From assembly GCA_905178155.1 (NCBI GenBank), contig CAJINV010000026.1, positions 1 to 60,621 of the forward strand: 60,621 bases of DNA, given 5' to 3'. Position numbers and translations under genes: made by a program. Numbering within the stretch: position 1 is the stretch's first letter; the number at the start of each line of letters is the position of its first letter. The notes beneath the pieces are model-generated. The model made no database searches and was not told the DNA's origin. It worked only from the letters and a program-made list of their open reading frames with translations. Origin of the DNA: Amoebophrya sp. A120. Its lineage: Eukaryota > Sar > Dinophyceae > Syndiniales > Amoebophryaceae. Below, in pieces: positions 23,079 through 33,400 of this stretch.

Positions 23079-23815
23079 TCAGCACTTTGGCGCGGTGGTC
23101 CAGCCTGGCTTGAACCCATTTTTCGCGTAATTCCAATTTTGTCCGCCCTTGTCCAAGTTATCTTGAAAAATCCACTTCGCGTCGTGGGGTTTCCCATCGG
23201 ACCCCAACCGCTTCTCGTGCTGCGCCGGCGCCTGGTCCCACCGAAACTCGGCTTCGTGGTTGCCATAGTGCTTTTTGAAATCTTCTTCGTTGTACCTAGG
23301 CGTTTTTTTGGTTTTTAGATCTGGTTCAACTTCAACATTCTGTGTAAAGATCTAGATCTTGCCCATCTCACGTGAAAGTGCACAGCACCCCCCCTCACTT
23401 GTCATGCAAAATACCAGTAGATACTTAACCTTTGTTTTCCTCTTGGCACCTTTAGCATGACAGGTTCTAGCAGGAGCTCCACCAGCACTACAAATCCCTG
23501 ATGATGTCATGAAAAGCCTGCACATCTATTGCTATTCATGCCGTACAAATGCGAGGGAGGGGAAATTGTGCAGTGCACTCTCATATCGTCACGCGTTACA
23601 ACGAAAAGCCTCTGGCGGCAGATGATATTCCGTCCTACCATAACAAATTCTACTTTACCATTCGCCGTCGTCAGCGAGGCGATATTCGGTTTTTCCGCAG
23701 ATTCCACCCATCGTGAAAGTTTGGGTTTGCTGGGCGGGGATTGGAGTTGTATGCGCGCGGACTGTGTTCCCGGTGGTCGTCGAACGGAACCTGGCAAACT
23801 AGCGCTGCTTCTCAC
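23079..23815 (-). CDS. Small two-block gene, Lys/Trp-rich C-terminus
   Basis: The downstream block 23339-23079 is open for 86 codons after a TTTACACAG acceptor (RYNEEDFKKHYGNHEAEFRW, then an Asn/Gly/Trp-rich end) and stops at 23079-23081. The upstream block about 23815-23590 carries a Ser/Pro-rich start and VEFVMVGRNIICRQRLFV. A family D introner sits between. A GTAACG donor with the ACACAG acceptor gives a phase-0 join, whereas plain excision of the element gives a short alternative C-terminus. The first exon is probably further right, because the frame opens after an in-frame TAA. No family recognised. Confidence 0.5.
23371..23585. mobile_element. Introner, family D
   Basis: Ends TGAAAGTGCACAGCACCCC and TGCACTCTCATA. 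TCACG occurs near both edges. It seems to be spliced as part of a larger GT-AG intron. Confidence 0.75.
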
Positions 23816-24831
23816 TTAGATCAAGACAGCGAGTGAGCTCTAGTTACACTCTGGCAGAAAAAAACAAAAATTTCAAAACTGGATATGATGGATCACAGGA
23901 CAACAAGTCTGACAAGAGCACTAGTAGTACCGCATTAAGCTTTAGTTTACTGCACGGCTACAGATGTATAAGAATCAAGGACAAGACGGCCTGCGTTTGC
24001 TTTGAGAGAACTGGTAGTAAACGTAGTTCGCTTACGCTTTAGAATTCTACACTTCCAGTTAATCACCTCATGCTCATACACTAAGTAGCACTTTTTAGTC
24101 ATAAAGACCGTCCTCGTGGTCGTGAGTACTCTCCTCACATTCAACATTGACAAATTAAGCTCCACAAGATCCTGAAACAAGAACGTCGCAGCATCATGGA
24201 TCTTCTGGTATAATGAAACTGTGCTCGCATGATGATGATCTTCACGCCATGCGTTCTTGGTGTGCTAGCACATCCACCCGTGACCACTGAATGCATAAAC
24301 GTTGTGAAGAGAGAAGTAGCAGCACTCACTCACCATAGTGTAGCTCCTTCGGCAGCTCACAGACTATTAATTTACTCCAATGATCTCGACGCTGATCATC
24401 AGTTGCCCCAGCTAGCACCTCCACCTATGGTGAGACATCAAGGCGAGGCTGTTGCTCTTGTTCAATGATCTAGGGGACACCACAGTTTTCACACGTGGAC
24501 GGATCAAGTCGGAAAGCAGCATGGAAGCAGCAAGACCACGAAAGATCCATCCCCCTCACGGAGGTGGAGCTCGAAGATCACATGATCAAGTCAATCTCAG
24601 GCTCAGCACTGCACCAGCATCGAGTTGGAATTTACAGATATGTTCTTTGCTGGACAGAACGAGAAAAAATCACACTTCGCAGAAGTGACTTGCACTGCCA
24701 TCTTTTCTTCAGGTAGAACATTGTCCTCTTGCGACTGAATCAGCCTATAGTAACTGGTTCTTCCTCCAGATTCCAGCTGGTACACTGCGAAAAATTGAAC
24801 TTATCAAGTTTCATTTGCACGCCAGAAGGGG
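23816..24831. other. Intergenic, nothing recognised
   Basis: No convincing frame and no introner ends. Confidence 0.35.
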
Positions 24832-24942
24832 CTACACGTTCTTGTTGATCAGTTCTACTTCGTCGCCCGGTCGGCCGAATTCGGGCGTCCGGATGACTAG
24901 CTCGGGGACCCCGCTTAGATGGTTTAGTAATACTTTGGTCAT
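24832..24942 (-). CDS. Short frame, possible last exon
   Basis: ATG to stop, 36 residues (starts MTKVLLNHLSGVPELVIRTP), with coding-like composition. It lies in the same frame as the block at 24961-25476 just upstream, separated by one TAA, so it may be the real C-terminus of that gene reached by splicing. Confidence 0.35.
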   Translation of the reverse strand: MTKVLLNHLSGVPELVIRTPEFGRPGDEVELINKNV

Positions 24943-24960
24943 GTTAATACACCCCTCGTC

Positions 24961-26469
24961 TTAGAAGTCTGGTTTCCAGCAGCACGGGCACACCTCAGTT
25001 GTGCGTAGTAGCGCGTCTCCCCTCGACCTCGAGAAGTTACGGACACTATCAGCTGTAGGAGGTTGCAGAAAATGGATCGCGTGTGGCGGTCGCCTTGTGT
25101 CGTCCCTTCTCGGAATGCCAACAAAAACCTCGAGGCACTGGTCTCCGTCGGTGTCGTCGTCCCCGGTACTGATCAGTTTGACGACGAGGTCTTCGTTGCT
25201 CCTGCCGCATGTGATGTATTGCGCTGCGCGGATCCATGGAGACTCATCGCGCAATTTGACGCGCCTCCGGTACTGTCGCTCATGCCCTGCCACGATCATC
25301 TGTTGCCACGGCTCCGCGACCGTGTCGTGGTTGGCACTAATTTCCAGCAGTTTCTTGCACCTGGGCCTATCACCTGTAGTATTGAAAAGTGCGAAGCAGT
25401 GGCTGTCCACTTGGAAAGGGAGGTCTGCGAATTTTCTGGGCCAGTCTTTCCCAACATCGCTTTCGCGACTGATCAATCTTCAGGTTGCGGTGTTGATTGA
25501 CCGATCCCAACACTCGAAGAGGCCTGCCAACCACGACAACCGCGTTGCATCGAGCCGGGCCGGTCCTCCGTAAATGCGGATCTCCGACTCAGCTACTTCT
25601 TCTAGCTCCTCTGCGGTGTCCGCCAGCACGCCAGTGAAAGCGTACCGCTCTACACCTTCTGCGTCAACTGGGAATGGGAATCCCATGGCGCCGGAACTGA
25701 TGTTGTTCTTGCTGATGCTGGTGCGGTCTACGTATTGCATCGTCTCTAACAGCCCCGCGGCTCGCCAGTGCTGCTGCCCCTCGTCGACCAGTGCAACGAC
25801 CCAGCAGCCGCTCGAATAAAACCGGATCTGCAGGGTCGTGTCCAGGACAGTTTTTTTCTTCGCGTCGTAGATCCACACTACTCTGTGGTGCCGCGCCACG
25901 ACACGGTAGCGGCGCCCCATGTCTCGGCCGCCGAGGAACAGGGGAATCTTTTCCACGCAGCGCAGAGGACTATCGGCCCCGTCGAGGCGGCGGAAGAGGT
26001 CGGCCTTTGCGTTAGGATCCGACAATGTTCTGTATAGCTGGTGCCTCAACAGCTGGCGCGGCTTCGAGATCGGAAAGAGAAATTTTTGTCGCGGGAAGGC
26101 GGGAAACGCTAGCGTAGTCGGCGGCACGATTAAGCGGCCTCCCGCGTCGACAAACCGCACTGGAAGACGTAGAGGAACCCGTAAAATAAAATTGCCCCAG
26201 ATTGTCACGATTTCACTTTCCCGGCGCGCAGCCCTAGTGCGCTCTTCCCGCATCTTCTTCGTTCGCAACAACGCAGTTAGCCTGCTCCACCTGGCTAAGT
26301 CGCGCTGCTCCATCTGGTAAAGAAGGAGATCATTCGCTGCTGATATCCGTGTGCCAACGAAGCGGTTCCAACCCCAAATATGCATATGAACGGAGAAAAT
26401 GCAAATCCGGACACGAAGAAAGCCAGGACCTATCGTGATTTCGCCGTCTTTTTTTCCCAAGCGGGCCAA
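24961..26469 (-). pseudogene. Downstream copy of tandem paralogue pair; in-frame TGA at 25480
   Basis: About 500 codons collinear with the C-terminal half of the 977-aa neighbour. Shared blocks include the Trp repeat (ARWSRLTALLRTKKMREE), VRFVDAGGRLIVP, ADLFRRLDGADSPLRC, GRRYRVVARH and RRRVKLRDES, then VRAAQYITC-like sequence. One TGA at 25480-25482 interrupts an otherwise open frame, and homology continues on both sides. Either the copy is decaying, or a 33-nt GT-AG intron (25469-25501) removes the stop. N-terminal membrane segments of the other copy are missing. Family unknown. Confidence 0.55.
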
Positions 26470-26476
26470 TTCTTAG

Positions 26477-29410
26477 CTAAAGAAAGCCATTTTTTCGCCA
26501 ACAATTGGTCAGAAGGAAGAAAAAACCCCAGGAAATTGCAATCATTCTTCGGTTTTTCTCGTGTCCGGTTTTGCATTTTGTCCACCCATAACTCAGCATC
26601 ATGAACATTATGTCAAGGTGGCCCCTCGAGAGGTCGTCGCGGCGGCCGGCCCAGCTCTCCCATGTATAATCTTTCTGGAAGATCTCTTTATCCTGGAGTC
26701 CCCACTTAGGAGGCTCCAGGATGTGCACTGGCCCGACGCTGCTGCTGCTTTTCGGAATTCCGACGAAAACCTCGATGCACTTGTCCTCCTCCTCGTCGTC
26801 GTCGTCCCCGGTACCGATCACTTTGACAATGAGGTCCTTGGTGCCCTCGTCGCACGTGATGTATTGCGCTGCGCGGACCCATAAACATTCATCCCGCAAT
26901 TTGACGCGCCTCCGATACTGTTCCCAGGCCGTCCGCCACTTTTCGGCGCGCCATTCTGCACGCTCCTCGAATGTTCCTGCGCGGTTCAGTTGTCTTTTCG
27001 CCAGTTTCACGTCCCACGACGGGAGGTAATCAAGAACTGCGACGAAGAGTGCGATGCAGTGACTGGTCGCCTTGACGCGAAGGGCACCGATTTTTGCGCG
27101 CCACTCCCCAACACCGCTTGGGAAGCTAAGCCAGCGGAGCCAGTGTGCAAAGTTCACGGGCCACTGCCGAGTATATGTCTCGTCACGGCGCCACGCTTCT
27201 GGAAAAGCGGTGCAAGGCCCTGAGCTAAAGCGAATCTCCGACTCGGCCACCTCCATCCCTTCTGCGGAGCCCACCACGCCGGAGAAAACATACTCCTCAT
27301 CAATGAAGTCCTCGGTCCGCCAGTTTTCTTCTAGCACTCTTGCGCTATTGGCGCGGTCCGCGGGTTGTAGCGTCTCCAGCAGACCCGCGCCTCGCAGAGG
27401 CTGGCTCTGATCCTCCTCGTCAACCAACGCAATTACCCAGTCACCACTTGCGTAAAACCGGATCTCCATGGTCGTCTCAACAGAGGGGGGATCTTCGCCA
27501 TTTTCGCTTGTTTCGCCGAGCCAAATCACTCTGCGCCGCGCCACCACGCGGTACCGGCGCCCGATGTGTCGGCCGCCGAGGAGCAGGGGAATCTCGTCCA
27601 CGCAGCGCAGAGGGCTATCGGCGCTGTCGAGGCGGCGGAACAGGTCGGCTTGGGCGTCGGGATCCAGCAATACACTGCACGCGCGTTCTCCGAACAGCTC
27701 GCGCAACCTCGTGATTGGTCGCCCTGGTGTGCAGTGGCAGTCATACGCGCCGCTGTCGTGCGCGCCGCTCCTGTGGTAAGTCAAAGAAGCGCCACCGTCG
27801 TGAGAACAATCACACGTGGCATGTTTGGCTCCCCGGAAAAGAAATGTGGTTTGCGGTACGATTAACCGACCTCCCGCGTCCACAAACCGCACTGGAATGC
27901 GCATGCGCACCCGTGACAGTTTCCTCCACCTTGCCACGATTTCACTTTCCCGGCGCACTGCCCTTGCGTGGTCTTGCCGCAATTTCTTCATTCGCAGGAA
28001 CCGAGTGAGCCTGCTCCAGCCGGCTAGCATGCGCTGCTCCTGCAGCATGATCTTCGTTATCCGCGATTTCTGCAGGGCGTTCTGTACACAGCAACTCCAC
28101 CCGGCCAGCGCGGGCTGCTCCCGCTGCAGGATCTTCGCTATCCTCGATTGCTGCAAGGCTTTTTGCACACACCCACTCCACCTCCTGACCGCTGTGGTCT
28201 GCTGCCGGAGCCTACGAAACACCCAGTACAGTACGACCAGCACGCCCCCAAGAGCAGGAAACAGTATTTTTACAGCCGTCGCGCCAACAGGAACTCCGTG
28301 GCCCGGCACCGTGCAGGCGAGCAACAAGGCCAAGCAAGCTGGCATGAGGCGGAACAAGACGAGCTGTCTTTCCCCAAACTCCCTCCAACTACACTGGTGC
28401 CGCAGCGAAATGACGAACGCAGCGGCTATGCTGCTGTGGAGGTGGTAAAAAGATGATCTACGGCCGGATCTATTTCTTTCGTCAGTGTGCTCAACATCGT
28501 CCCCTCTTTGCACCAACCACTGCGACGTACTGGTGGTTGCAGTATTGCTCAAGAAGCTCGAAGATTTCTTTTTCCCGAAGATGCCGAACTGCAAATCGTC
28601 CTGCAACTGAAGGTCCGGATCGGGTTTTGCGGAGGACGCGGGCGCGCCGCACGACGGTCTCTGTTGTTCTCTCGACATTTCGCGGCGCGCGGAGGAACAA
28701 AAGGTCTTCTGGTGTTCTTGCCGCATCTTCTTCGTTCGTAAGAAAACAGTGAGCCTGCTCCAGCCGGTCAGCGTGCACTGCTCCTGCTGCGTGATCTTCG
28801 CATGCCGCGCCTGCAACAAGGACTTCCGCGCACATGCACTCCAGCCGCTTAGCACGCGCTGCTCCGTCATCTTCCGCGCCCTCCTGCCCCATCCGCAAAC
28901 CGCCGTCACTGCCGTTGGCGTCCGTCGGCGAACAACGAAGCGAGCGAGCGCAGTACACAAGAGTATGAACAACAAGAGCATCGTGGCAAGCAGAAATCCA
29001 TCAAATGCAGCGGCTGGAGCTACGTCAAGATAAACGTCAAAATTTCTCTCGCAGATGAACATGAAAAAGGGTTGGCATTTTTCCTTTCCCGGGAAAACAG
29101 CGGCCAATGTGGTTTGCACGGCATCGTCAAGAGCGATAATGCGAGCGACCGCAGTACACAAAAGGATGACCAGCAGGAGCATCACGCCGAAAACGCGAAA
29201 AGTGGGTAAATGGCGAACAACGTTCATCTCGTAGAAGTGCGTCATGTCATTGTACAAAAACTTCTTGAAGGTGCGCAAAAAATTGAAATTCCCAGATGTA
29301 GGATTGGTCGTCGTGGCTGGCGTAGCAACATCAGCACTCCTGACGGCATTCTGCGACACGCCGTCCACTGTGCTGATCCCAGCTGGAATTTTTCCTTGCT
29401 CCGACTGCAT
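26477..29410 (-). CDS. 977-aa multi-span membrane protein with Trp repeats
   Basis: Uninterrupted frame from the ATG at 29410 (MQSEQGKIPAGIST). Hydrophobic segments lie near residues 72-95 (FGVMLLLVILLCTAVAR), about 137-160, and near the middle (ACLALLLACTVPG, FPALGGVLVVLYWVF). Between and after them are repeats of about 25-33 residues with the pattern LAGWSRLTxFLRxKK-R--H or W-S--xxxAL--SR--KI, which look amphipathic and recall centrin-binding Sfi1-type repeats (resemblance only). The C-terminal half is the globular region shared with the copy at 24.9-26.5 kb. A possible non-coding or extra 5' exon, 29596-29518, ends at a GTGAGTAA donor. No introner interrupts nearly 3 kb of coding sequence. 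Function unknown. Confidence 0.65.
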   Translation of the reverse strand: MQSEQGKIPAGISTVDGVSQNAVRSADVATPATTTNPTSGNFNFLRTFKKFLYNDMTHFYEMNVVRHLPTFRVFGVMLLLVILLCTAVARIIALDDAVQTTLAAVFPGKEKCQPFFMFICERNFDVYLDVAPAAAFDGFLLATMLLLFILLCTALARFVVRRRTPTAVTAVCGWGRRARKMTEQRVLSGWSACARKSLLQARHAKITQQEQCTLTGWSRLTVFLRTKKMRQEHQKTFCSSARREMSREQQRPSCGAPASSAKPDPDLQLQDDLQFGIFGKKKSSSFLSNTATTSTSQWLVQRGDDVEHTDERNRSGRRSSFYHLHSSIAAAFVISLRHQCSWREFGERQLVLFRLMPACLALLLACTVPGHGVPVGATAVKILFPALGGVLVVLYWVFRRLRQQTTAVRRWSGCVQKALQQSRIAKILQREQPALAGWSCCVQNALQKSRITKIMLQEQRMLAGWSRLTRFLRMKKLRQDHARAVRRESEIVARWRKLSRVRMRIPVRFVDAGGRLIVPQTTFLFRGAKHATCDCSHDGGASLTYHRSGAHDSGAYDCHCTPGRPITRLRELFGERACSVLLDPDAQADLFRRLDSADSPLRCVDEIPLLLGGRHIGRRYRVVARRRVIWLGETSENGEDPPSVETTMEIRFYASGDWVIALVDEEDQSQPLRGAGLLETLQPADRANSARVLEENWRTEDFIDEEYVFSGVVGSAEGMEVAESEIRFSSGPCTAFPEAWRRDETYTRQWPVNFAHWLRWLSFPSGVGEWRAKIGALRVKATSHCIALFVAVLDYLPSWDVKLAKRQLNRAGTFEERAEWRAEKWRTAWEQYRRRVKLRDECLWVRAAQYITCDEGTKDLIVKVIGTGDDDDEEEDKCIEVFVGIPKSSSSVGPVHILEPPKWGLQDKEIFQKDYTWESWAGRRDDLSRGHLDIMFMMLSYGWTKCKTGHEKNRRMIAISWGFFFLLTNCWRKNGFL

Positions 29411-29612
29411 GATCTTGGTGTTCCAGGGGCGTGGGTTGGTATCAACGCCGTTGATCAGGTTCAGGGCAGAGAACGTTGTCGTCGAGGCACCGTACTAGAC
29501 ATTGCAGTTTACTCACCACAGCGATTGCGATGAAACAGGCGGCGGAATGTTCTTGTCCCGGGAGAAATCACAAGGACGCGCGGTTGTCTTGTTCGCCTAA
29601 AACTGGTAGTAC

Positions 29613-30436
29613 TGTCCCAAAATGAGTTCGCCTCTCCGGCACCGGTTCTGCGATGAGGACCATAAAGGTTGTCTGTTTTCGTCTTGTTGGGTGAGGTAAT
29701 TCATTATAGTAGTTTGAAAAAAACCTGAGCGCTGTTTGAAAGCTAAGATCTGTTCGATTTGCAGAGGGGAATAATCAAGTCGTATATTACTTGTTGCTCT
29801 ACTTACATCGAGTAGTTCTGTTTCTATCGAGTTGGGACAAGAATGGTGAAGCGAGTGCTTTTTCTGTCAATTTACTTGCTTGACACTTGATTGGTACAAC
29901 GGTGGCACTCGCTCTGCACTCGCGATTTTTATGGACACAGGCTCGCGCTCGACGGCAAATTCAAAGAAGAAAAGATAAAGAAAGACAGAGACGAAACACT
30001 ATATCAGTGGGAAAGCGAAAAAACAATGTTGTGAAGACACGAGTAGGACTCATTTTGTCAACTCTCGGACAGCAGCGGCACCATCAACAGAATCTACTTC
30101 CTCTCTTCGATCGTGCTTTGCGTTCACGATACTAGTTATGATGCTAGGAAAGCAGGCGGACGAATCATGACTCTACTTCGGCACCAAAATTTGGGAAACT
30201 GGAAATGCAAATGGCAACCATCGTAGAAGAAGCATGAGAAAACTTGTTTCTTCAATCTTGCGATGTTGCGCCACCCGGCCTCTTGAGAACCGCAAAGCGC
30301 GGAGCCATATGAATGGTTTTCCGTTTGAATGACCATGCAAGATGATAAAAAAGAGGACGCAGCTGGAGATACTAGTACCAAACGCGAGGACGGCGGCTTG
30401 TGTATTGATTTGGCTGCTTCTCGTCCCGCCGTCTGT
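29613..30436. other. Intergenic, nothing recognised
   Basis: Contains a purine-rich plus-strand stretch (29940-30010) and no convincing gene. Includes the 3' end of the 1046-aa gene. Confidence 0.35.
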
Positions 30437-33400
30437 TCAGAAAAAGAGGCCGCACACCTGCTCGAAATCTCGCGCATTTGCGATGCGTTTCCGGATATGA
30501 ATTGTGAAAGTGTCTGGGTCTGGAAGGTTGGATCTTGTAATGCTAGCTTTCCATATCCATACCTAGAAAATCTGCATTGCATAACCAACAGAAGACGCAG
30601 CCTCTTTTGTCGTGCAAAAACGCAGTTTCTCATGCGGATTGCCTATGGGCAAGCGCTTTGGGAAGTTGTCATGCCGGACTGCATTCGGAGGTGTTTTCAT
30701 CATGCACATTTTAGCATCACAAGTTTGCAGACCCAGACATTTTTGCATTTGATACCGGAACGGCTCGAACCAGGTAGCGCGGATCATGCGTTTCTGTATG
30801 CATATGCAAATAGGTGGTCTCGGTCTGGATTTGTCATGCAAGAAAATCTTACAGGCGCTAGGATGATCTGTGGCGCATTAAAACCCGCGACGAGTTTCCT
30901 CTTTTCATTCTGTGAAAAAGTAAACTCATTTTTTTTGTCTTGCGGTTTATTCCGAATGAACCTGCAATCTTCAGCCTCGTAGAGCCTCTGTTGCTATCAT
31001 GCCGTAACAAAAGCGGGGCGGGTTACACTACGTGCAAGAATGCGAGGATAATCACCACCAGCAGCACAAATTTCGAGACAACATCCGAGTCGTGATATTT
31101 GCTGTGCATATTGAGAAAAAAATTGTTGAACAGCAGCTGCTGTCGCTTCCACAGGGTGCATATCTCCCTCCAGCACTTGTCTGCGGCAGGTGAGTCCTGA
31201 ACAACACTGGTAACGTTCGATAAGGCGACACCAGCACTTAATATGCCACTGGTAGTCTTCACGTTGTTGACGCCCGTCTGCTGCTTTTCCTGCTGCTTTA
31301 TTTCCTGCTGGAGATAATTTGCGCACACGTCACCGGCGGTCTCCGTCCTGCGCATAAAGGCGGTGAGCCCGACGTGCAGAGTCAGCGAGGTAGCTTTAGA
31401 GGTTTGCGGGGTAGAAAGATAATTCTCACTGGCAGCAGAAGTAGATGACCTCCTCTGGCTTATCTGCAGCATCCGCTCAACTACGTGGTGCATCAGGGAA
31501 AAATCTATTTCTCCCTTATTTTCTTGCTCGCCCCTCGCAGCGGAACTTCCTGCAGCTCGCTCCTGCTCGGATGTGGTCTTCTCTGGTGAGGTCGGAGTTT
31601 GTAGTGATGCGGAAGAGGCAAGAGCGGGGCTTGCACTCTTTCTTGTTTGGTCACCGGACGAATGGAACCCAAACTCCCATCGCCAATTGAGGAAATACTG
31701 CCATTTATCAACTGCAAAAATGTCTGGGTCTGGAAACTTGTAATGCTAAAAATGAATGATAAACGCACTGCACTACGCAGCTATGCATGACAATTTTTTT
31801 GGCTGCCATGTCTTACGTATTCCGCATGGCAAAGTGCGTTTTTGCATGACAGATAAGACAGCTTTCTCGTGCATATGCAACACAGATGCTCGAGTCATGC
31901 CAAACAAGCATGACAAACTTGCATTCTTCCAGACCCAGACATATTTGCAATGCATGCCATTTATCTCGATCCTCGATTGCTGCGCTCCGGCGTCCACGCT
32001 GTTCGTGTCGTCCCTCGCGTGACCCACTTCTTGTGCTTTTCCGACCTTGTCTTGCTCTATGCTCCTTTTCAAACACCCCCTTCAACTGAAAAGGCAGGAA
32101 CCAGTCGTACCAGAGCGGTCGCAGACCGAAGGAAACTTTGCCTCATGCAGTGCAAATACGTCTGCGTCTGGGTCTCTGAAACAGTTGAGCTTTGTCATTG
32201 TCGTGCCAAAAAATCTGGACTGTGACAGAGTCTGTGTCGCATGATTGCCAAAAGCTGTTCACTTGGGCCTATTTGCAAGGAGGTTTCAGCTCATGCAGGA
32301 TCGGCAGGAGATCTCACGGAATCTGTCTGTCATAGTATGCCAAACATATCAGATTCAGACCTCTGCATCACGGATCATGGAATAAAAGCTGCATGTCAAC
32401 AAGTAGTTAAAGACATGTTTGCATTTGATACGCCTGGAAAAACGTGGATATTCGGCCCGGTGGGCGGAATCTGGAATTTCGACGAAGGAGGCCGGACGGG
32501 ATAGCAGATTGTGGCTATGAAAGTGCACAACCCTCCCTCCCCCTCGTTTGTCTTTGAAAATGTACCAAATCCAAGCGCTGCTGCATGGTACTGTTTGCAT
32601 GACAGATTGTTCTGGAAGCCCAAACAGTACTGCCCTGAGCGCATGAACCTTTGTTATGCACAGGCTCCACAGGCGGGGCTTTCTGTATGGCTGTTCATGC
32701 AAAACAAATGAGGAGGAGAGGGAGTTGTGCACTGTCATAGTGGAGGTGGCATGATCTCCATCGCCGCGTTGGTCCAGTCTTGACGCTGGTGAGGCTTCTG
32801 CCGTTCGCAATCCTCCTTGACGAGCGGGTTCAGGCTGAGAACCACCACCACTTTGAGTTTGATCATACGCATTCGCATACCGTGATTCATTATGTTCTCT
32901 TCGTGTCCTCTTTACACGGCAAATTTCTGGAACGCCCGTGACTGTCATCAAAGAGGTGCTCGGGTTGGAACCAGCAGGACCACCAGGGTGAGTATAGTGA
33001 AGGTTCTTCTTATCGCTAATGCTGTCCGCGGCGGACGCAGTTTTTACGACCTCGAATTTGCCGACTTCTACCAGCTCTGCGGAATTGTAGAAATCCCAGG
33101 CGGCGCTTGAAGCGGCTCGTTCGAGAGATTTTTTATCTTCATTGGCATCTTCACCAGGGTCTACTCGTCCACCTGTTGATGAACCACTTGCAAGCCCGCG
33201 CTGGTCAGAAACAGGACCACTTTCGCCATTTCTCCCAGTATTTTTTCGACCAGCAGTGCTAGTGGTCGTAGATGATAGAGGAATAGCAACCTTCGTTGAC
33301 GAACTGGCCGCACTTCCATTTTTCAGTAGCTCCCGCAAGGCTGTAGTAGTAGAAGAACTTCCACTTGCACCGCCCCCACCTGCAGAAGATAACCTCCTGC

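Noticed and set aside
25480-25482. Selenocysteine codon at the TGA
   Set aside because: No Cys at the aligned position in the paralogue and no SECIS-like element recognised. A stop or short intron is simpler.
27816-28448. 210-codon plus-strand frame opposite the 977-aa protein
   Set aside because: Antisense shadow. The minus frame is continuous for 977 codons with membrane segments and a paralogue.
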